DNA of 64,000 nucleotides from Anisodus tanguticus (taxonomy: Eukaryota > Streptophyta > Magnoliopsida > Solanales > Solanaceae), in the NCBI GenBank assembly GCA_034509755.1, contig CM067557.1, positions 40,854,001-40,918,000 on the forward strand, given 5' to 3'. Position numbers and translations under genes: made by a program. Below are positions 21,426 to 32,840 of the stretch, one piece after another. Each line of letters opens with the position of its first letter. The first letter of the stretch is position 1. The notes under the pieces were generated by a model that saw nothing but the letters and a program-made list of their open reading frames with translations, did no database searches and was not told where the DNA came from.

Positions 21426-22712
21426 ATGAATTCAGACCAATTTGGTCAAGAAACGATGTTTTGTCCCTTTCTTCCAGGGGACATTGTCATCGACATTCTT
21501 TCGAGACTTCCAGTAAAATCTTTGTCACGTTTTAAATCTCTATCCAAACCCTTATGTTCTTTAATCAAGAACCCTAATTTCATCTCCAAACACCTCGCGA
21601 AAAATGCCCAAGAAAAGCCACCCGATCTCCTAATTATGGGCCGGCATCACAAAAGTCTTGAAGTCACGGTACGTTTAATTAATTCTCTAACAAAACCTCG
21701 CCATTTTATTCCACAGCCTCTACATTTCGACGTGCCATTTGGTTTGACTTCCCAAAAGACAAGAATTGTAGGCTCCTCTAATGGCTTAGTCTGCTTGAAT
21801 TTAATTAACCATAATGGCGCCGCAATTGTTATATGGAATCCGGCTATTAAGACGTTCAAGCCAGTTCCAAAATCCCCAAATGTTTCAACCCTAGGTAAAC
21901 TCACTGTAACGGATTTAGGGTTTGGTTATCACCCTGGTACCGATGACTACATGATCGTTCGGCTCTTAAACGTTGCTACGTCCAGGAGAAAGTACGAGGT
22001 TGAAGTTTACACGTTGAGCACACATTCTTGGAGAAAAATAGCAAGTGATGGACGTGTTTTACTAGTGATACGTCCATTCTGGAAGCCAATGGCACCCGGG
22101 ATGATCGTAGTAAAAGGTGTTGCCTATTGGATAGGAGTTGAAGTTAGAAATGAAGAAATGTGTAGTGTTGTTGTTTCTTTGGAAATGAATAGTGATGAGT
22201 TGAATTTTATCTTGCCACCTATTGAACATCATGGCATTGTGGTAGACCTAAGGGAAGCAATAACATTGAGACTTTTCAATCTAAATGAATCTTTGGCTTT
22301 GATTTATTCTACAAATCTTGAAAAAGTTGATATATGGATGAATAATGGATTTGATATATGTGTGTTAAATGAGGAATTAAGGACTTGGAGTAGAAGGCTT
22401 AAAGTTGAACCTATTCAAGGTTTTTTATTAGAAGCTGGATTTTGGGAGAATTCTAAGGCATTAGTTGCACAAGAGAGAAAAGAAATGTGTTATGATGAAA
22501 ATGGAGAATATGTTTATACTAAAAGTGAGACAAATTTATTTTTGTATGGTGTTATTAAAGGAGATTTTGAGATTATTGAAAACCATGATCTCCGTGCACC
22601 ATTTCAAGCTTATAGTTATTTGGAGAGCTTAGTGCCTGTGAATGGAGGAATTGATGTTGCAAAGGAGATTGATTTGTCAAAGTTTTTGGATTTTGACCCT
22701 TTACTTTTTTGA
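21426..22712 (+). CDS. F-box / F-box-associated domain protein, 428 residues
   Basis: F-box proteins join an SCF ubiquitin ligase through SKP1 and use the C-terminal part to hold a substrate. Residues about 15-57 form the F-box (LPGDIVIDILSRLPVKSLSR, then FKSLSKPLCSLIKNPNFISKHL). The rest matches the plant FBA type 1 fold, with markers GSSNGLVCL, IWNPAIKTFKPVP, DLGFGYHPGTDDYMIVRL and EVYTLSTHSWRKI. The frame is uninterrupted and intronless, as usual for this family, and length is normal. The ATG at 21426 is chosen as the first in frame; the sequence seven codons upstream begins with TTG. An ATG at 21456 is an alternative. It belongs to the large group that includes CPR30-like and S-locus-F-box-like genes, and no substrate can be inferred. 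A SINE sits 90 bp downstream and copia E2 445 bp downstream. Confidence 0.93.
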   Translation: MNSDQFGQETMFCPFLPGDIVIDILSRLPVKSLSRFKSLSKPLCSLIKNPNFISKHLAKNAQEKPPDLLIMGRHHKSLEVTVRLINSLTKPRHFIPQPLHFDVPFGLTSQKTRIVGSSNGLVCLNLINHNGAAIVIWNPAIKTFKPVPKSPNVSTLGKLTVTDLGFGYHPGTDDYMIVRLLNVATSRRKYEVEVYTLSTHSWRKIASDGRVLLVIRPFWKPMAPGMIVVKGVAYWIGVEVRNEEMCSVVVSLEMNSDELNFILPPIEHHGIVVDLREAITLRLFNLNESLALIYSTNLEKVDIWMNNGFDICVLNEELRTWSRRLKVEPIQGFLLEAGFWENSKALVAQERKEMCYDENGEYVYTKSETNLFLYGVIKGDFEIIENHDLRAPFQAYSYLESLVPVNGGIDVAKEIDLSKFLDFDPLLF

Positions 22713-22802
22713 GTTCTCAAATTTATCTTGAGATTTCAAAAGAAGCTTAGTTTAATTGGTATAAATATGATTTCAATTAATCTATATCTTGCACTAGTGG
22801 AA

Positions 22803-22987
22803 GGGGAGTTTTGGAGCAACAATAAAATTGTCTCTGTGTGATCTATAAGTTACGGGTTCTATCGAGCCGTGAAAACAGTGACTGATTCTTGCATTAGGTA
22901 GGTTATTTATATCACACCCCTTGAGGTAGGTAGTCCTTTCCCATACCCTACTAATGTGAGATGCTTTGTGTACATGACTGCCTTTTT
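22803..22987 (+). mobile_element. tRNA-derived SINE with T-rich end
   Basis: GGAGCAACAATAAAATTGTC marks the A-box region and ACGGGTTCTATCGAGCCGTG the B-box region (GGTTCGAGCC with a short insertion). ATCACACCCCTTGAGG and GGGATGCTTTGTG-like words follow (here GAGATGCTTTGTG), then CTGCCTTTTT. This arrangement is characteristic of a common nightshade SINE. No clear target duplication was found. Confidence 0.65.
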
Positions 22988-23156
22988 GTACCTTAAGTAC
23001 ACTCATGTAATTTAGTTTTTATTAGATGGTTAAATAAAAGGAAACATTCCACTGCATAGTAGTTGTATTAAGAGTTGCTATTGTATTTCTCTATGTGAAA
23101 AGTGAGCAGGTAATTTGATTGTATATTTTTTTTAAAGTCGAAATTTTGTTTGAGTT

Positions 23157-23420
23157 TGAAAGAAATAATCCCTTGATTATTTTAATTAATTGAAATAGTA
23201 TATATATAATTTACATATTTCCATAATAAGAAAATCATATTCATATTCTACTCCTAAAACTTTATTCTAATTGAAGACTAACTATACAATTATGATAAGT
23301 GTACAATGCTAATTAATACAAAATATTTACACTTTATTTTGAGGACAAAATCGTGATATACACTTATTTAAGGTAAGTGTATATCACGGTATATACTATA
23401 CATATACTCTATATTTAACA
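23157..23420 (-). repeat. 3' LTR of E2
   Basis: Bounded by TGAAAGAAATAATCCC and TATATTTAACA on the + strand. The purine tract GCGGGGGTG (reverse of 23421-23429) lies just inside. A perfect 15-bp inverted repeat with a 7-base loop (23352-23366 and 23374-23388) sits close to the start of U3. Confidence 0.92.
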
Positions 23421-24043
23421 CACCCCCGCAGTCATAGCGGTCGGTCTTCGTACGCTGAAACTGTCCCTAAAATATTCAAAGAGTACTGACGGAAGGCCTT
23501 TGGTAAAGATGTCTGCAATTTGATACCTGGAAGGGACATGACAGACGCGTACTTGTCCACGAGCTACCTTTTCGCGAACAAAGTGAATGTCCATCTCGAT
23601 GTGTTTAGTGCGCTGATGCTGAACCGGATTACCAGAAAGGTAGATGTCACTAACATTACACAGTAAACCAAGGTAGCTTTCTGAATAGGACAATGAAGCT
23701 CCAAAATAAGATTACGTAACCAACATGATTCAGAGATCACATTGGCCACCCATCGATACTCGGCCTCGGCACTAGAGCGGGACAAAGTTGACTGACGCTT
23801 TGCAGACCAGGAGACCAAGTTATTATCAAGAAACATGCAATAGCCGGACGTTGAACGTCTGGTATCCGAAAAACCACCCCAATTAGCATCTGTATATGAG
23901 ACAAGTGTAGACGTAGAAGACAGATGTATATGTAGGCCATAGTCAAATGTCCCCTGGATGTATCGAATAATGCATTTGAGTGCATTCATGTGTTCAACCC
24001 TAGGATCATGCATAAATAAGCATACATGTTGTACGACATACAT
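23415..24043 (-). pseudogene. E2 RNase H domain, frameshifted
   Basis: The 23564-24043 frame contains the copia RNase H words RVEHMNALKCIIRYIQGTFD, YTDANWGGFSDTRRSTSGYC, SWSAKRQSTLSRSSAEAEYR and SCWLRNLILELHCP. A shift near 23660 moves the end into the next frame (SGNPVQHQRTKHIEMDIHFV, then ADIFTKGLP, at 23415-23693). RNase H would remove the RNA strand during cDNA synthesis. Confidence 0.88.
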
Positions 24044-24223
24044 AATATCTGATCTCGTGAAAGTAAGATATTGAAGAGCCCCTGCCAGACTGCAATAGTG
24101 GGCCGGGTCCTCGTAAAGGGAACCATCCGTAACATCTAGCTTGGGTTTAGTATCAATTGGAAGTGGAAATGGACTTGCATGAGGACATATCAGCTCGTCA
24201 ATGATCTCAACTGCATACTTTCT

Positions 24224-25029
24224 CTAAGATAAGAACAACTCACCTGCATGACGAGAGACAACAATCCCCAAAAAGTAACTCAAGGGCCCCAAGTCTTTCA
24301 TAGCAAACTCAGAACCGAGCATTGTCATGATAGACTTGCATAATGCATCCGAAGAGGTGGTCAAGATAATATCATCCACATATAACAGTAAATAAGACAG
24401 TGAAGAACCACGATGATATATGAACAATGAATTATCAGACATGCTGTGAGGAAACCCAATAGTCGAAACATAGTCTGCAAACCTCTTATACCAAGCCCGT
24501 GGGGACTGCTTAAGCCCGTACAAGGACTTCTTCAACAAACAGACATGATGAGGATATTTTGGGATCCCTAAACCCCAAGGGCTGATGCATATAGACTGTC
24601 TCTTTAAGATCACCATGTAAGAAAGCATTCTTTACGTCCAACTGATGAATGGGCCATGCTTTCGAAAGAGCCAAGCTAAGAACAATGCGAATGGTAGCCG
24701 GTTTGACCACCGGACTAAATATCGCACCACAATCTACACCTACCTGCTGAGTCTTACCATCACCTACAAGACGAGCCCTATGCCTCGCAAAAGAACCGTC
24801 AATATTGTTCTTATGAGCAAAAATCCACATAGACCGAATAATATTAACACCAGATGGACGGGGCACTAACTCCCACGTCTTATTATCAATAAGAGCATTA
24901 TATTTATCGGTCATAGCAATTTTCCAATTCGGATCATTTAAAGCAGACACAGGATTACGGGAAAGGGGTGATCGAAGAACATTAGAATTTAAATTAAAAT
25001 GTCTTTTTGGTTTAAAAATACCCCATTGA
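24224..25029 (-). pseudogene. E2 reverse transcriptase, frameshifted
   Basis: The upstream frame carries NDPNWKIAMTDKYNALIDNK, then TWELVPRP, HRARLVGDGKTQQVG, QLDVKNAFLHGDLKETVYMH and QPLGF. After a shift near 24540 the next frame has CLLKKSLYGLKQSPRAWYKR, DNSLFIYHRG and the catalytic YVDD (24371-24382) in LLLYVDDIILT, then FAMKDLGPLSYFLGI. The active-site aspartates are intact but the frame is not. Confidence 0.9.
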
Positions 25030-26177
25030 CTATGAGTGACTAGTCTTTGACTCGGGGAAGAATTGGGCAGATTTTGGGAAATATCGGGACACGTGACGGA
25101 CGGGCCAGCAGGCAGTGGGCCTGTTGGCGCAGAACGAATAACTGTAGTAGTGCCTGACGCTGAAACTGGGAGAGTTTCCGTATTGGGCTGAGCCACTGGC
25201 CCAATTACGGAAACTGGAACAGTGGCTGGTCCATGGATGAAAACTGGAACAGTGGTGCATGATGGGTTTGTAGGTCCAGCGGGCAGTGGGCCCGCTGGTA
25301 GATTTGGGGTGCGGGATGCGTCCGAAAAAATGGTGGATAAGATACGGGGAGACAACATCATCTAAAAAAGTATACGAACTAGGCACAAGACTATTTACCT
25401 TAGCAAATGGAAATTGGGATTCATAAAAAATAACATGGTGACTAACGATGATTTTATTAGACAATAAATCAAAGCATTTGTAACCACGATGATTAGACGG
25501 ATAACCCAAAAACACACAAGGGGTACACCGAACCTGAAGTTTGTTAATTGCGGTGGACGGAAAAAGTGGATAACATAAGCACCCAAAGACTCTAAGATGT
25601 GAATACGAAGGAGTCTTATTATATAGAATTTGAAGAGGGGACGAATATGTCAAACCTTTGGACGGAAGAATGTTAAGAAGATATGTAGCCATTTGTAGAG
25701 CATGATGCCAAAAGAAGGGGGTACAGAAGCATGAATCAATAAAGTTTGGACAATGTTATTAATGGTAGGAATTTTGCGTTCGGCTGTCCCATTTTGTGAA
25801 GGACGTATGAGGACAAGAAAAATGAAAATTGATCTCATTATTAGCACAAAACTCCAGAAACTCCCCTTCGAATTGGGTTCTAGTGAATGCTCTAAATTTT
25901 AAGAAGATGGAAAAAACTTGAGATTTTTTCGCTATCGAAAAAGTCCATAAAAATTAGAATAATCATCCAAAAATAGAACATAATAACGATGACCCAAAGA
26001 ACTGAGAACGAGAGATGTCCATAAATCGCTATGAATAATATCAAATGTCATTAAAGTATGAGAATTAAAGTCTACAAAAGGCAATCTAACAATTTTTCCT
26101 AAAGAACAAGATTGACAATTCGGAGTACTACGTGTACCCTTACAAGAAATAAAATTATTTTTATCTAAAGAAGACAA
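25030..26177 (-). pseudogene. E2 integrase, broken into several frames
   Basis: 25932-26177 has the zinc-finger end CQSCSLGKIVRLPF and the core start FDIIHSDLWTSLVLSSLGHR. 25650-25847 has QNGTAERKIPTINNIVQTLL. 25030-25692 has MATYLLNILPSKGLTYSSPL and the C-terminal block YPSNHRGYKCFDLLSNKIIV, followed by a proline-rich hinge (PAGPLPAGP repeats). At least two shifts are present. Confidence 0.88.
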
Positions 26178-26724
26178 TAGAAGACTCCAGATGACCTAGA
26201 CGAGCATGCCACAAGGAAGGAGCAAGGGCTGCAAAAGTTGTTGGCAAGGCTTGACTCAAGAAACCGGAACTTGGTGTGATAGGATAAAGATCTCCCCTAC
26301 TATCACATCTCATGAGAGGACTCCCTGTCTTGAAATCTTTCACAGAAAATCCAAACGAATAAAATTCAACAGAAACGAAATTATCAGTGGTGAATTTACG
26401 GACAGACACCAAATTTTTAATCAATTTAGGGGCATGAAGGGTATTTTTCAAGACAATGGGTGGATGGGGGGGAGACAAAGTTTTATGACCATAACCACGA
26501 ATCGGAATAGAATTACCATTACCAACAATTATGCCACGAGGGTTGCTCAAATTGGAATAAGACGAGAGAGTACCTGAATCTGATGTCATGTGGGTAGTGG
26601 CACCGGTGTCTATGTACCAATTTGGGTCCGGTGGAGTTAAACCAAGTGTGTGCATCGCAGCTTCAATGTCGATCTGAGTGGGGCCTGTTGCATGGTGGGC
26701 CTGAGGAGGTCGAGGCCCAAGCAC
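26161..26724 (-). pseudogene. E2 protease and GAG-pre-integrase segment
   Basis: A long open stretch holds the aspartic protease signature WYIDTGATTHMTSD (DTGA codons at 26599-26610), then YGHKTLSPPHPPIVLKNTLH and APKLIKNLVSVRKFTTDN, and ends with LWHARLGHL of the pre-integrase domain. The catalytic motif is intact, in contrast with element C. Confidence 0.88.
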
Positions 26725-26805
26725 CCCGACTTTCTTCCCCAGCCCTTCACTACATCAAAAATAACTGGGATGTTATGAGTTGGGCCTGAAATTCTGCCCA
26801 ACCCA

Positions 26806-27720
26806 CTACCTGTGAGATGGAGGGCCAGCAAAATAAGGGTTGTTGGGCCACTGCCCACTGGCCCAGGCCCACGGCCAGGAGGCCCAAGGCTGGGACCAGT
26901 TGGGTTGTGACCTACTACTATTGTGGCGGGTTCCACTGCCGCCGTTACCACCGCGTTTGCCCCCGCGATTTTTGCCATTATTTTTCCGACTATTTTTTAT
27001 GCCCCTTTGAGATTGGTTTGGGGACCAATTGTCACCAAAATTATGAGAATTAGTGGAGGACATCATCATGACCACGGGACTAGTACTAGTAGCCGCCTTT
27101 TTAGCCAAGGCGGCTTCTTCCAAAGTAAGCATGGAGCGGGCTTGATAGAACTTCGGGAGAGGATTACTTTGACGAAGGAGAGTATCAACGCCACTATAGG
27201 CCTCGGAGAGGCCAACAACCATCTGGAGAACAAGACGATCGTCGGTAACAGGCGCACCAACGTTGCGGAGTTGGTCCGCCAATTCTTTCAACCTTTTGCA
27301 ATACGCTAAAACGTTTGGGAAATTTTCCATATGGACGTGGAAAAATTTCTGCTCAAGTGTAACAGCTCTGGAATTTCGATTATCTTGAAATATGTCACGC
27401 AACCTATCCCAAGCAGCCATCGCCGTAGCGTCCGACTCAATAATCGTCTGCAACAGGTCGGTAGAAATAGTGGAGTAAATCCACTGAAGGACGGTGGCAT
27501 CAAGAGTCGTCCACAACATAGGATCATCCTCGCGTTTAGGCACCTCCGTATCCTCAGGAGCCGCGGGGATAATGTGATGGATGACTTGATGCGAACGTGC
27601 GTGAATTTTGAACAGTTCGGCCCACGTCGCGTATTGGACGTTCTTTATTTCAAGAATAAGAGGGATGTGATTCTTGATGTTAGAAACTGTAAGGGCAGGG
27701 TGAAACGTGTTCTTAGCCAT
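26806..27720 (-). pseudogene. E2 gag (UBN2-type)
   Basis: The start is set at the ATG at 27718-27720 (MAKNTFHPALTVSNIKNHIP) because the upstream frame runs back into the LTR. The capsid-like part includes WAELFKIHARSHQVIHHI, LQWIYSTISTDLLQTII, WDRLRDIFQDNRNSRAVTLE and LRNVGAPVTDDRLVLQMVVG. The tail is rich in N, G, R and K (NRGGKRGGNGGSGTRHN), a basic nucleic-acid-binding stretch without a CCHC knuckle. It ends at a stop at 26806; the link to protease needs a frame change. Confidence 0.88.
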
Positions 27721-27867
27721 AATAGCAACGAACAACGTGAGAAAGGGATTTGGAATAAATTTTTGGGAAGAAAAAAATAATTTCCGGGCACGGAAACCGA
27801 TGAATGTAGCTCGGAATCCGGACTGTTTGGACGGAAAAAATTTGAGAGAGAATATGAACCTAGACTT

Positions 27868-27876
27868 CTGATACCA
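27868..27876 (-). promoter_or_regulatory. Primer binding site of E2
   Basis: Reads TGGTATCAG on the - strand directly after the 5' LTR, the site for initiator tRNA-Met priming. Confidence 0.8.
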
Positions 27877-28140
27877 TGAAAGAAAGAAATCCTTGATTAA
27901 TTTCATTAATTTAAAGAGTATATATACAATTTACATATTTCCATAATAGGAAAATCATATTTCTATTCTACTCCTAAAACCTTATTCTAATTGGAGACTA
28001 ACTATACAATTATGGTAAGTGTACAATGCTAATTAATACAAAATATTTATACTTTATTTTGAGAACAAAACCGTGATATACACTTATTTAAGGTAAGTGT
28101 ACATCACGGTATATACTATACATATACTCTATATTTAACA
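27877..28140 (-). repeat. 5' LTR of E2
   Basis: 264 bp, bounded by TGAAAGAAAGAAATCC and TATATTTAACA on the + strand. The U3 inverted repeat is present with one mismatch. Confidence 0.92.
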
Positions 28141-28367
28141 GACTTCAAATTCTATGATTGAATCATAGAGTTCAATTTTTTATCAGTTTAAATTGGGAAA
28201 AAATCGTGTTTTAATTGAATATTTTTGTAAAATTCTTATTTTCCTATTAAAATATGACTAAATACTTACTAATAGTTTTCAAATACTAAGTAAAACTTAA
28301 CTTACTGTCTAAAAATAGCTATTTGCTAATTTCATCCCACCACACCCCTCCACAAAGTCCTATTTAC

Positions 28368-28416
28368 CCACTCCCCCACCCCCCCCCCCCCCACTCCCCC
28401 CACCCCCACTCCCCCA
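28368..28416. repeat. C-rich low-complexity tract
   Basis: Runs of C broken by A or T (CCCACTCCCCCACCCCCCC and similar). It is probably variable in length between individuals. Confidence 0.8.
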
Positions 28417-28689
28417 AATTAAAAAATTAATTAATTTAAAAGAACAAAAAAAAAAGCACAATGAAAGCAAAAGCAAGGAAACATTCTCTAGAGATGATTG
28501 CATAGTATAATAGCCAACTATTGCCATTTAATTATATTCACATTATTATATGCTCGACAAGTGCATGGAAACGTAAGTTTGGTCACTACAAAATAATGGG
28601 ATTAAAAAAATCAAAACTCTTTACTTGGTTAATTAATTCAGGAGAAGTGCTGAAACATAATGTTGGACGATCTCCATTTTCGTATGGTA
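28417..28689. other. AT-rich spacer
   Basis: No gene is seen. GTCACTACAAAATAATGGG near 28580 resembles a CACTA-type terminus, but no partner was found. Confidence 0.3.
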
Positions 28690-29320
28690 ATTGAAGTCAA
28701 ACAGGAGCAAACCAGGTGCAATTCAATCCTTATTCCTAGCAATGATTCCCAAAAAAAGCAAAACCTCACACATCCGCTTCTCACTCAAGAAACTGGTGAA
28801 AGTCCTTTCCCTTTGCTGCAGCTTTCACAGTCCCACTCCTCCTCAGACCAGACTGGGCTGTATTTCCGTTCCTTCATACCTTCGCCCCGAAGTCCTGTCT
28901 TAAGGTTCCCCCGAGCTACTCCATTTCATGTCAAAACAAATTATTTATTTGTACATCGGCTCTTCTGGCAAGTCTGATTATCCCTTTGTTTATGTCTCGG
29001 GTTGAAACAAATTACTTTCATTTGGATAGTGATTAGTTTTTATAATAATAAGTCAAGTCAATAATAATAGAACTCGAGGAGTGAAAGCCACTTGACTCGT
29101 TGGAGAGGAGCGAAAAGCCCGGATGACTTGGTAAGCAAGCAATCCGTTATGTGGGTGCCAACGAATTTAGCTGCCAACCCTAGTCAGCAAGCTGACAAAC
29201 TTTCTCTTTTCTCTAATAATAAGGTAGCTCCAACCTATACAAGGGAGTCGTTAGACCGTCGCTTGCTAAGCGCTGGTTCTATCCCGGCCAAGCAACCAAA
29301 GTCGGGGACCTAAGATTGGG
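28690..29320. other. Candidate organelle-derived (mitochondrial-type) insertion, two blocks
   Basis: Two blocks (28690-28975 and 29075-29320) are much richer in G+C than their surroundings and lack any frame I recognise. Their texture resembles plant mitochondrial intergenic DNA, for example GGAGAGGAGCGAAAAGCCCG, GTCGTTAGACCGTCGCTTGC and TAAGCGCTGGTTCTATCCC. An AT-rich 100-bp piece lies between them. This is a judgement from composition and style only. Confidence 0.35.
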
Positions 29321-30092
29321 GTTTGACAAAAAAAGACTTTAGTTTTGTTTAATCGCGTATGTAGTAAGAAAAATACTGAGTTTGATGTTGAATAGTCATA
29401 GTGAGTTCATCACCAGTGACATAACAGAGGAGGCATATGGGGTGGGGAAAAGGTAAATGAAAAAGCAAGCATGTAATATACGTACTTACTATCACCTTTA
29501 TTAAGTCCCCACCACCCCTCTTTAATTAAAATATACTACCAAAATATCTTAAAAGGTAATTATTAAAACCAGTAATTAAAAAAATAAGATAAATAATGCT
29601 TTTATTATGTAAAATTTTGTTTACTTTATTAGTGTAATATATAGAAGATAAATACATATGCATATACCCGGAAACTATACTTTCAAAATTTAACCCGAAC
29701 CCAACTACAAATACCAAAGCACATAGAAGTGTTTGCACGGATTGCCTTTCAAACTCACTGGTCTTTTATTTTATCCTCAACCGTTCATTTAATGAAAATA
29801 TGCAGATTTGTTTTGCGCGACATAAGTTCTGTAATATTTAAAAATTAAACTTTTACCTCGCTCGGCATAAGTTATGTACAAATTAAGTTATGCGATATAA
29901 GTTATGTACGTTTTTTTTAAATTTTGTTGAGTGTTAAAAGTTTTGTCCTGTGCGGCATAACTTGCGGGATATTATGATACATATGTCCGAGCGAAATCTA
30001 AACTTATGTCGAGCGAACAGTGTTGAAGGAAAAAAATTAAAGATCTACCGGAAATAGGGACATTTGTGCCAATAACCTATATATCTTACATC
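29321..30092. other. AT-rich stretch with a degenerate CGGCATAAGTTATG motif repeat
   Basis: Between 29815 and 30010 the motif recurs as CGACATAAGTTCTG, CGGCATAAGTTATG, CGATATAAGTTATG and CGGCATAACTTGCG, and inverted as AACTTATGTCGAGCG. It looks like a decayed repeat. No gene is seen. Confidence 0.45.
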
Positions 30093-30240
30093 CAGTGGCA
30101 CAGCTAAATGGTTACATACAAGTTCAATCGAATTCAATAATTTTAGTATAATATTAAGTACAAAAAATAAATTAAGATTTCAATTACTAAGAACTAACAT
30201 GATCATCCTAGAGTTTAAAATTCATAAAGTTCTCAGACTT
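30093..30240. mobile_element. Remnant of the same hAT-type MITE as 18994
   Basis: CCAGTGGCACAGCTAAATGG, ATTCAATAATTTTAGTATAA and AATTCATAAAGTTCTCAGAC correspond in order to segments of the 18994-19171 element, with heavy divergence. The ends are not exact. Confidence 0.35.
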
Positions 30241-31853
30241 CAACATACACTTCCTCACTATTAATTGGATCTCCTTTAATATCAAGCCTAAAGTACCAGA
30301 TATTTAAAATTTCAAGAAGAGATGACAAAGCAACGACTTTTTAAGAGAAATCTTCTTAATGAAGTACAAGTAGCAATTATTAGTAGTAGTTCTGGGTTAC
30401 GTTCTTTTTCTTTTGGTTCTAAGTAAAGTTCTCTATGATAAAGCTTAATTAAAAGAAAAATATGGAGTATTATAAATTCAAAAGCGCTGATCATTTTTGT
30501 ACTTTTGAGCTTCACTACGCGTCTTGGCCATGTGGTTCAATTTAATTCCCAACAAAAAATGCATATATTATAGGCATACTTTTTTCTATACATACTACTG
30601 AAAATGATTTAGAAAAGTGATTTTGTAGGAAAATTGAATGCCATTTGCATTACCTTTTTGAGAGAATATTTTGAAGACGTTGTGTGAAACATATCTTTGG
30701 TTATTTTTATTTTTGATCTCTTCCCTGAATTCCAGAAACAAAATATGATTTCTAACCCAAATGGGATTTTATTAGTAGTTGTACTATACATGGTACTAAA
30801 TACTTCATTTCAGCAGTCCAAGTTCTTAAGTAATATTTGAGTCTCACCGAATTAAAGATCAAATGATCTCTCATAAATTTGAATATATAGAAGATTATGA
30901 CCCTATATATACAGATTCTATGTTTTATTTATCGATAAGTTATGTTATATTTTAATGATCTAGTGTTATGAAAGACCGTATAACTAAAAAGATCATTTGT
31001 AATGGACTATAAAATCGATCTCCAATCTAGAAGAGTAACTCGAATTTCTTAGTTTATATAACATAGATGAGTTCAAAGTAGGTTTTAATGTGCAGTAATT
31101 CTAGGCATCAAATATGGAAATAACCAAAAGAATTAAAAAAATATATGAAAAGATAAGGTCCCTAGCTAGTAGTAGCTATCTTTGGCCTAACCGATCTCAG
31201 AGTAACCCAACTTAACCTATTGATAGCTGAAAAGAAAAAAGAAGTGAAATATAACATATAGCGAAATTGCTAATCATATGAGACATTTTAGGAAAAATCA
31301 CGTGAGCTTAACCTAAATTAGGACAATATATATCACATTGTATATTTTTAGAGTATTTATGGGTTTATTTTAGCCCAAAGTTACAAACATGTTGTTGGGA
31401 CTTGGGGTGACTTATAATAACAGTTGGTTTATCTATATAATTAGGACAATTTTTAACAGTATTCAAACACTCCTTTTTGTAGCTTCCAGCATTAGTACTC
31501 TCTTTATTACTTTTTCATTCAAACAACCTTTGTATGTCTTTTTAGGCCACCAGGGGGGGAGATTATAAAGCTTTTTGACTATGTGATATATGGCATATTA
31601 ATTAGGCTGATCATCTTGAAAGAAGATAAAATTTATTTCAGCTTTTGGACCATTTACTGCTATCTATCTAATAAAGTTTTTGTTTTCTCATACTTTTACT
31701 TTCCCTTAATGGCGTTCAGTTCACTAAGATAGTTGCAATGAACCAAGGCCCACGGGAAAAACAAGAGAAGGAAAAATTGGCTTTAATTTCATGCATTTTT
31801 GCATGAATAAAGACATGAAGTTGCCAGGCTTTTAGCTCTATGAGTAAATGTTA
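30241..31853. other. AT-rich intergenic region
   Basis: No coding exon, RNA gene or repeat is recognised. Confidence 0.4.
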
Positions 31854-32131
31854 CTCCCTTCGTCTCAAATTAGCTACAATTTTGTTGTTTTACATGCTCG
31901 TTAAAAAATACCAGGAGTGGTATTTGATTATTTTTATCCTTATTTATGTTTAAGTTATAATCACTCTCACTTAAATGTTTACTCTATTTATGTGACATCT
32001 CCAGAGTGACAAAATTCTACTAAGGTTTAAATTAAGAAAAAATAATTAAATGTGCCTTGAATTTCTAAAACTATTAATAATTTGAGACATCCATTTTAGT
32101 AATTATGACAAATAATTTGAGACGGAGGGAG
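31854..32131. mobile_element. Stowaway-type MITE (Tc1/mariner related)
   Basis: The ends CTCCCTTCGTCTCAAATTAG (31854) and AATAATTTGAGACGGAGGGAG (ending 32131) are inverted copies with few changes. The left flank is TA and the right flank CA, a TA duplication with one change. At 278 bp with no coding capacity, it fits Stowaway. Confidence 0.75.
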
Positions 32132-32840
32132 CAAACAATACACTTTTCTATATTTGAAAATTCTATAACTTCAAATTTCTTATTTTACAATGACATGCAC
32201 TTATAGTCGCATGAAATGCCATATTTAAGACTGCGAATTGCAAAAGTACTTTGGTATGTGTCAATTTTTTAAAATTATATACCTAATTAAATACGCCATA
32301 TAAAATGAAATAAAAGAAAAGGATTTCAAGGGTGGAGGGTGAAGGGAATTAATTTATTGGTGTTGACTGTGGAAATCTAAACTATAATGAGCTAAAGAGA
32401 AGAGTAGTACTCCATTCATTTCATTTATGTGTCTTAATTCTACTACATACAAGTTGAAGTAAGAGTTTTTTTTTTAATCTTGTGACTTTGATTAAAGATA
32501 TTCATAATATATCAAAATTATCAATAAATCTTATAGTAGTCTTTATAAACATGTCTGAAATGTAAGAACTAAAAAAATTATTAAGTATAAAAAATGATAC
32601 TCCATTCTTTTCAAAACATCAAAAAAGAAAATGTAAACTTAAACAAGGGAATAATATTCTCACATTTGGAAGGAATGACTCAAACAAAGAGGAACAAGGT
32701 GGTTGGAATTTAGAGACATTCCATACTCATGACAAATCAATTTATGTCAAGTCATTTGAAATACTAACATTCTTCTGGGGACCCCAATACACAGACATTC
32801 TTTGGGTTTTCTTGAGATCCCACAAGTCACTCTCAAAGGA
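32132..32840. other. AT-rich intergenic region
   Basis: No gene is recognised. Isolated ACTCCATTC words at 32409 and 32601 are not convincing MITE ends. Confidence 0.35.

Larger units (their letters stand above)
23157..28140 (-). mobile_element. Copia element E2, full-length, degenerate
   Basis: This 4984-bp element has two 264-bp LTRs (23157-23420 and 27877-28140) that differ at about 18 positions by eye. GAGTT (23152-23156) and GACTT (28141-28145) are the target duplication with one change. On the - strand the order is 5' LTR, primer binding site, gag, protease, pre-integrase, integrase, RT, RNase H, purine tract and 3' LTR, the standard copia order. All domains are recognisable, but frameshifts break the polyprotein, so it is not autonomous. 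Confidence 0.93.

Noticed and set aside
24645..24869. + strand open frame inside E2
   Set aside because: It is the antisense shadow of the reverse transcriptase; the same shadow appears in E3 (50193) and E4 (59034).
28860..28980. Possible protein-coding region in the GC-rich block
   Set aside because: Frames are short and change; composition suggests organelle spacer DNA, not a gene.
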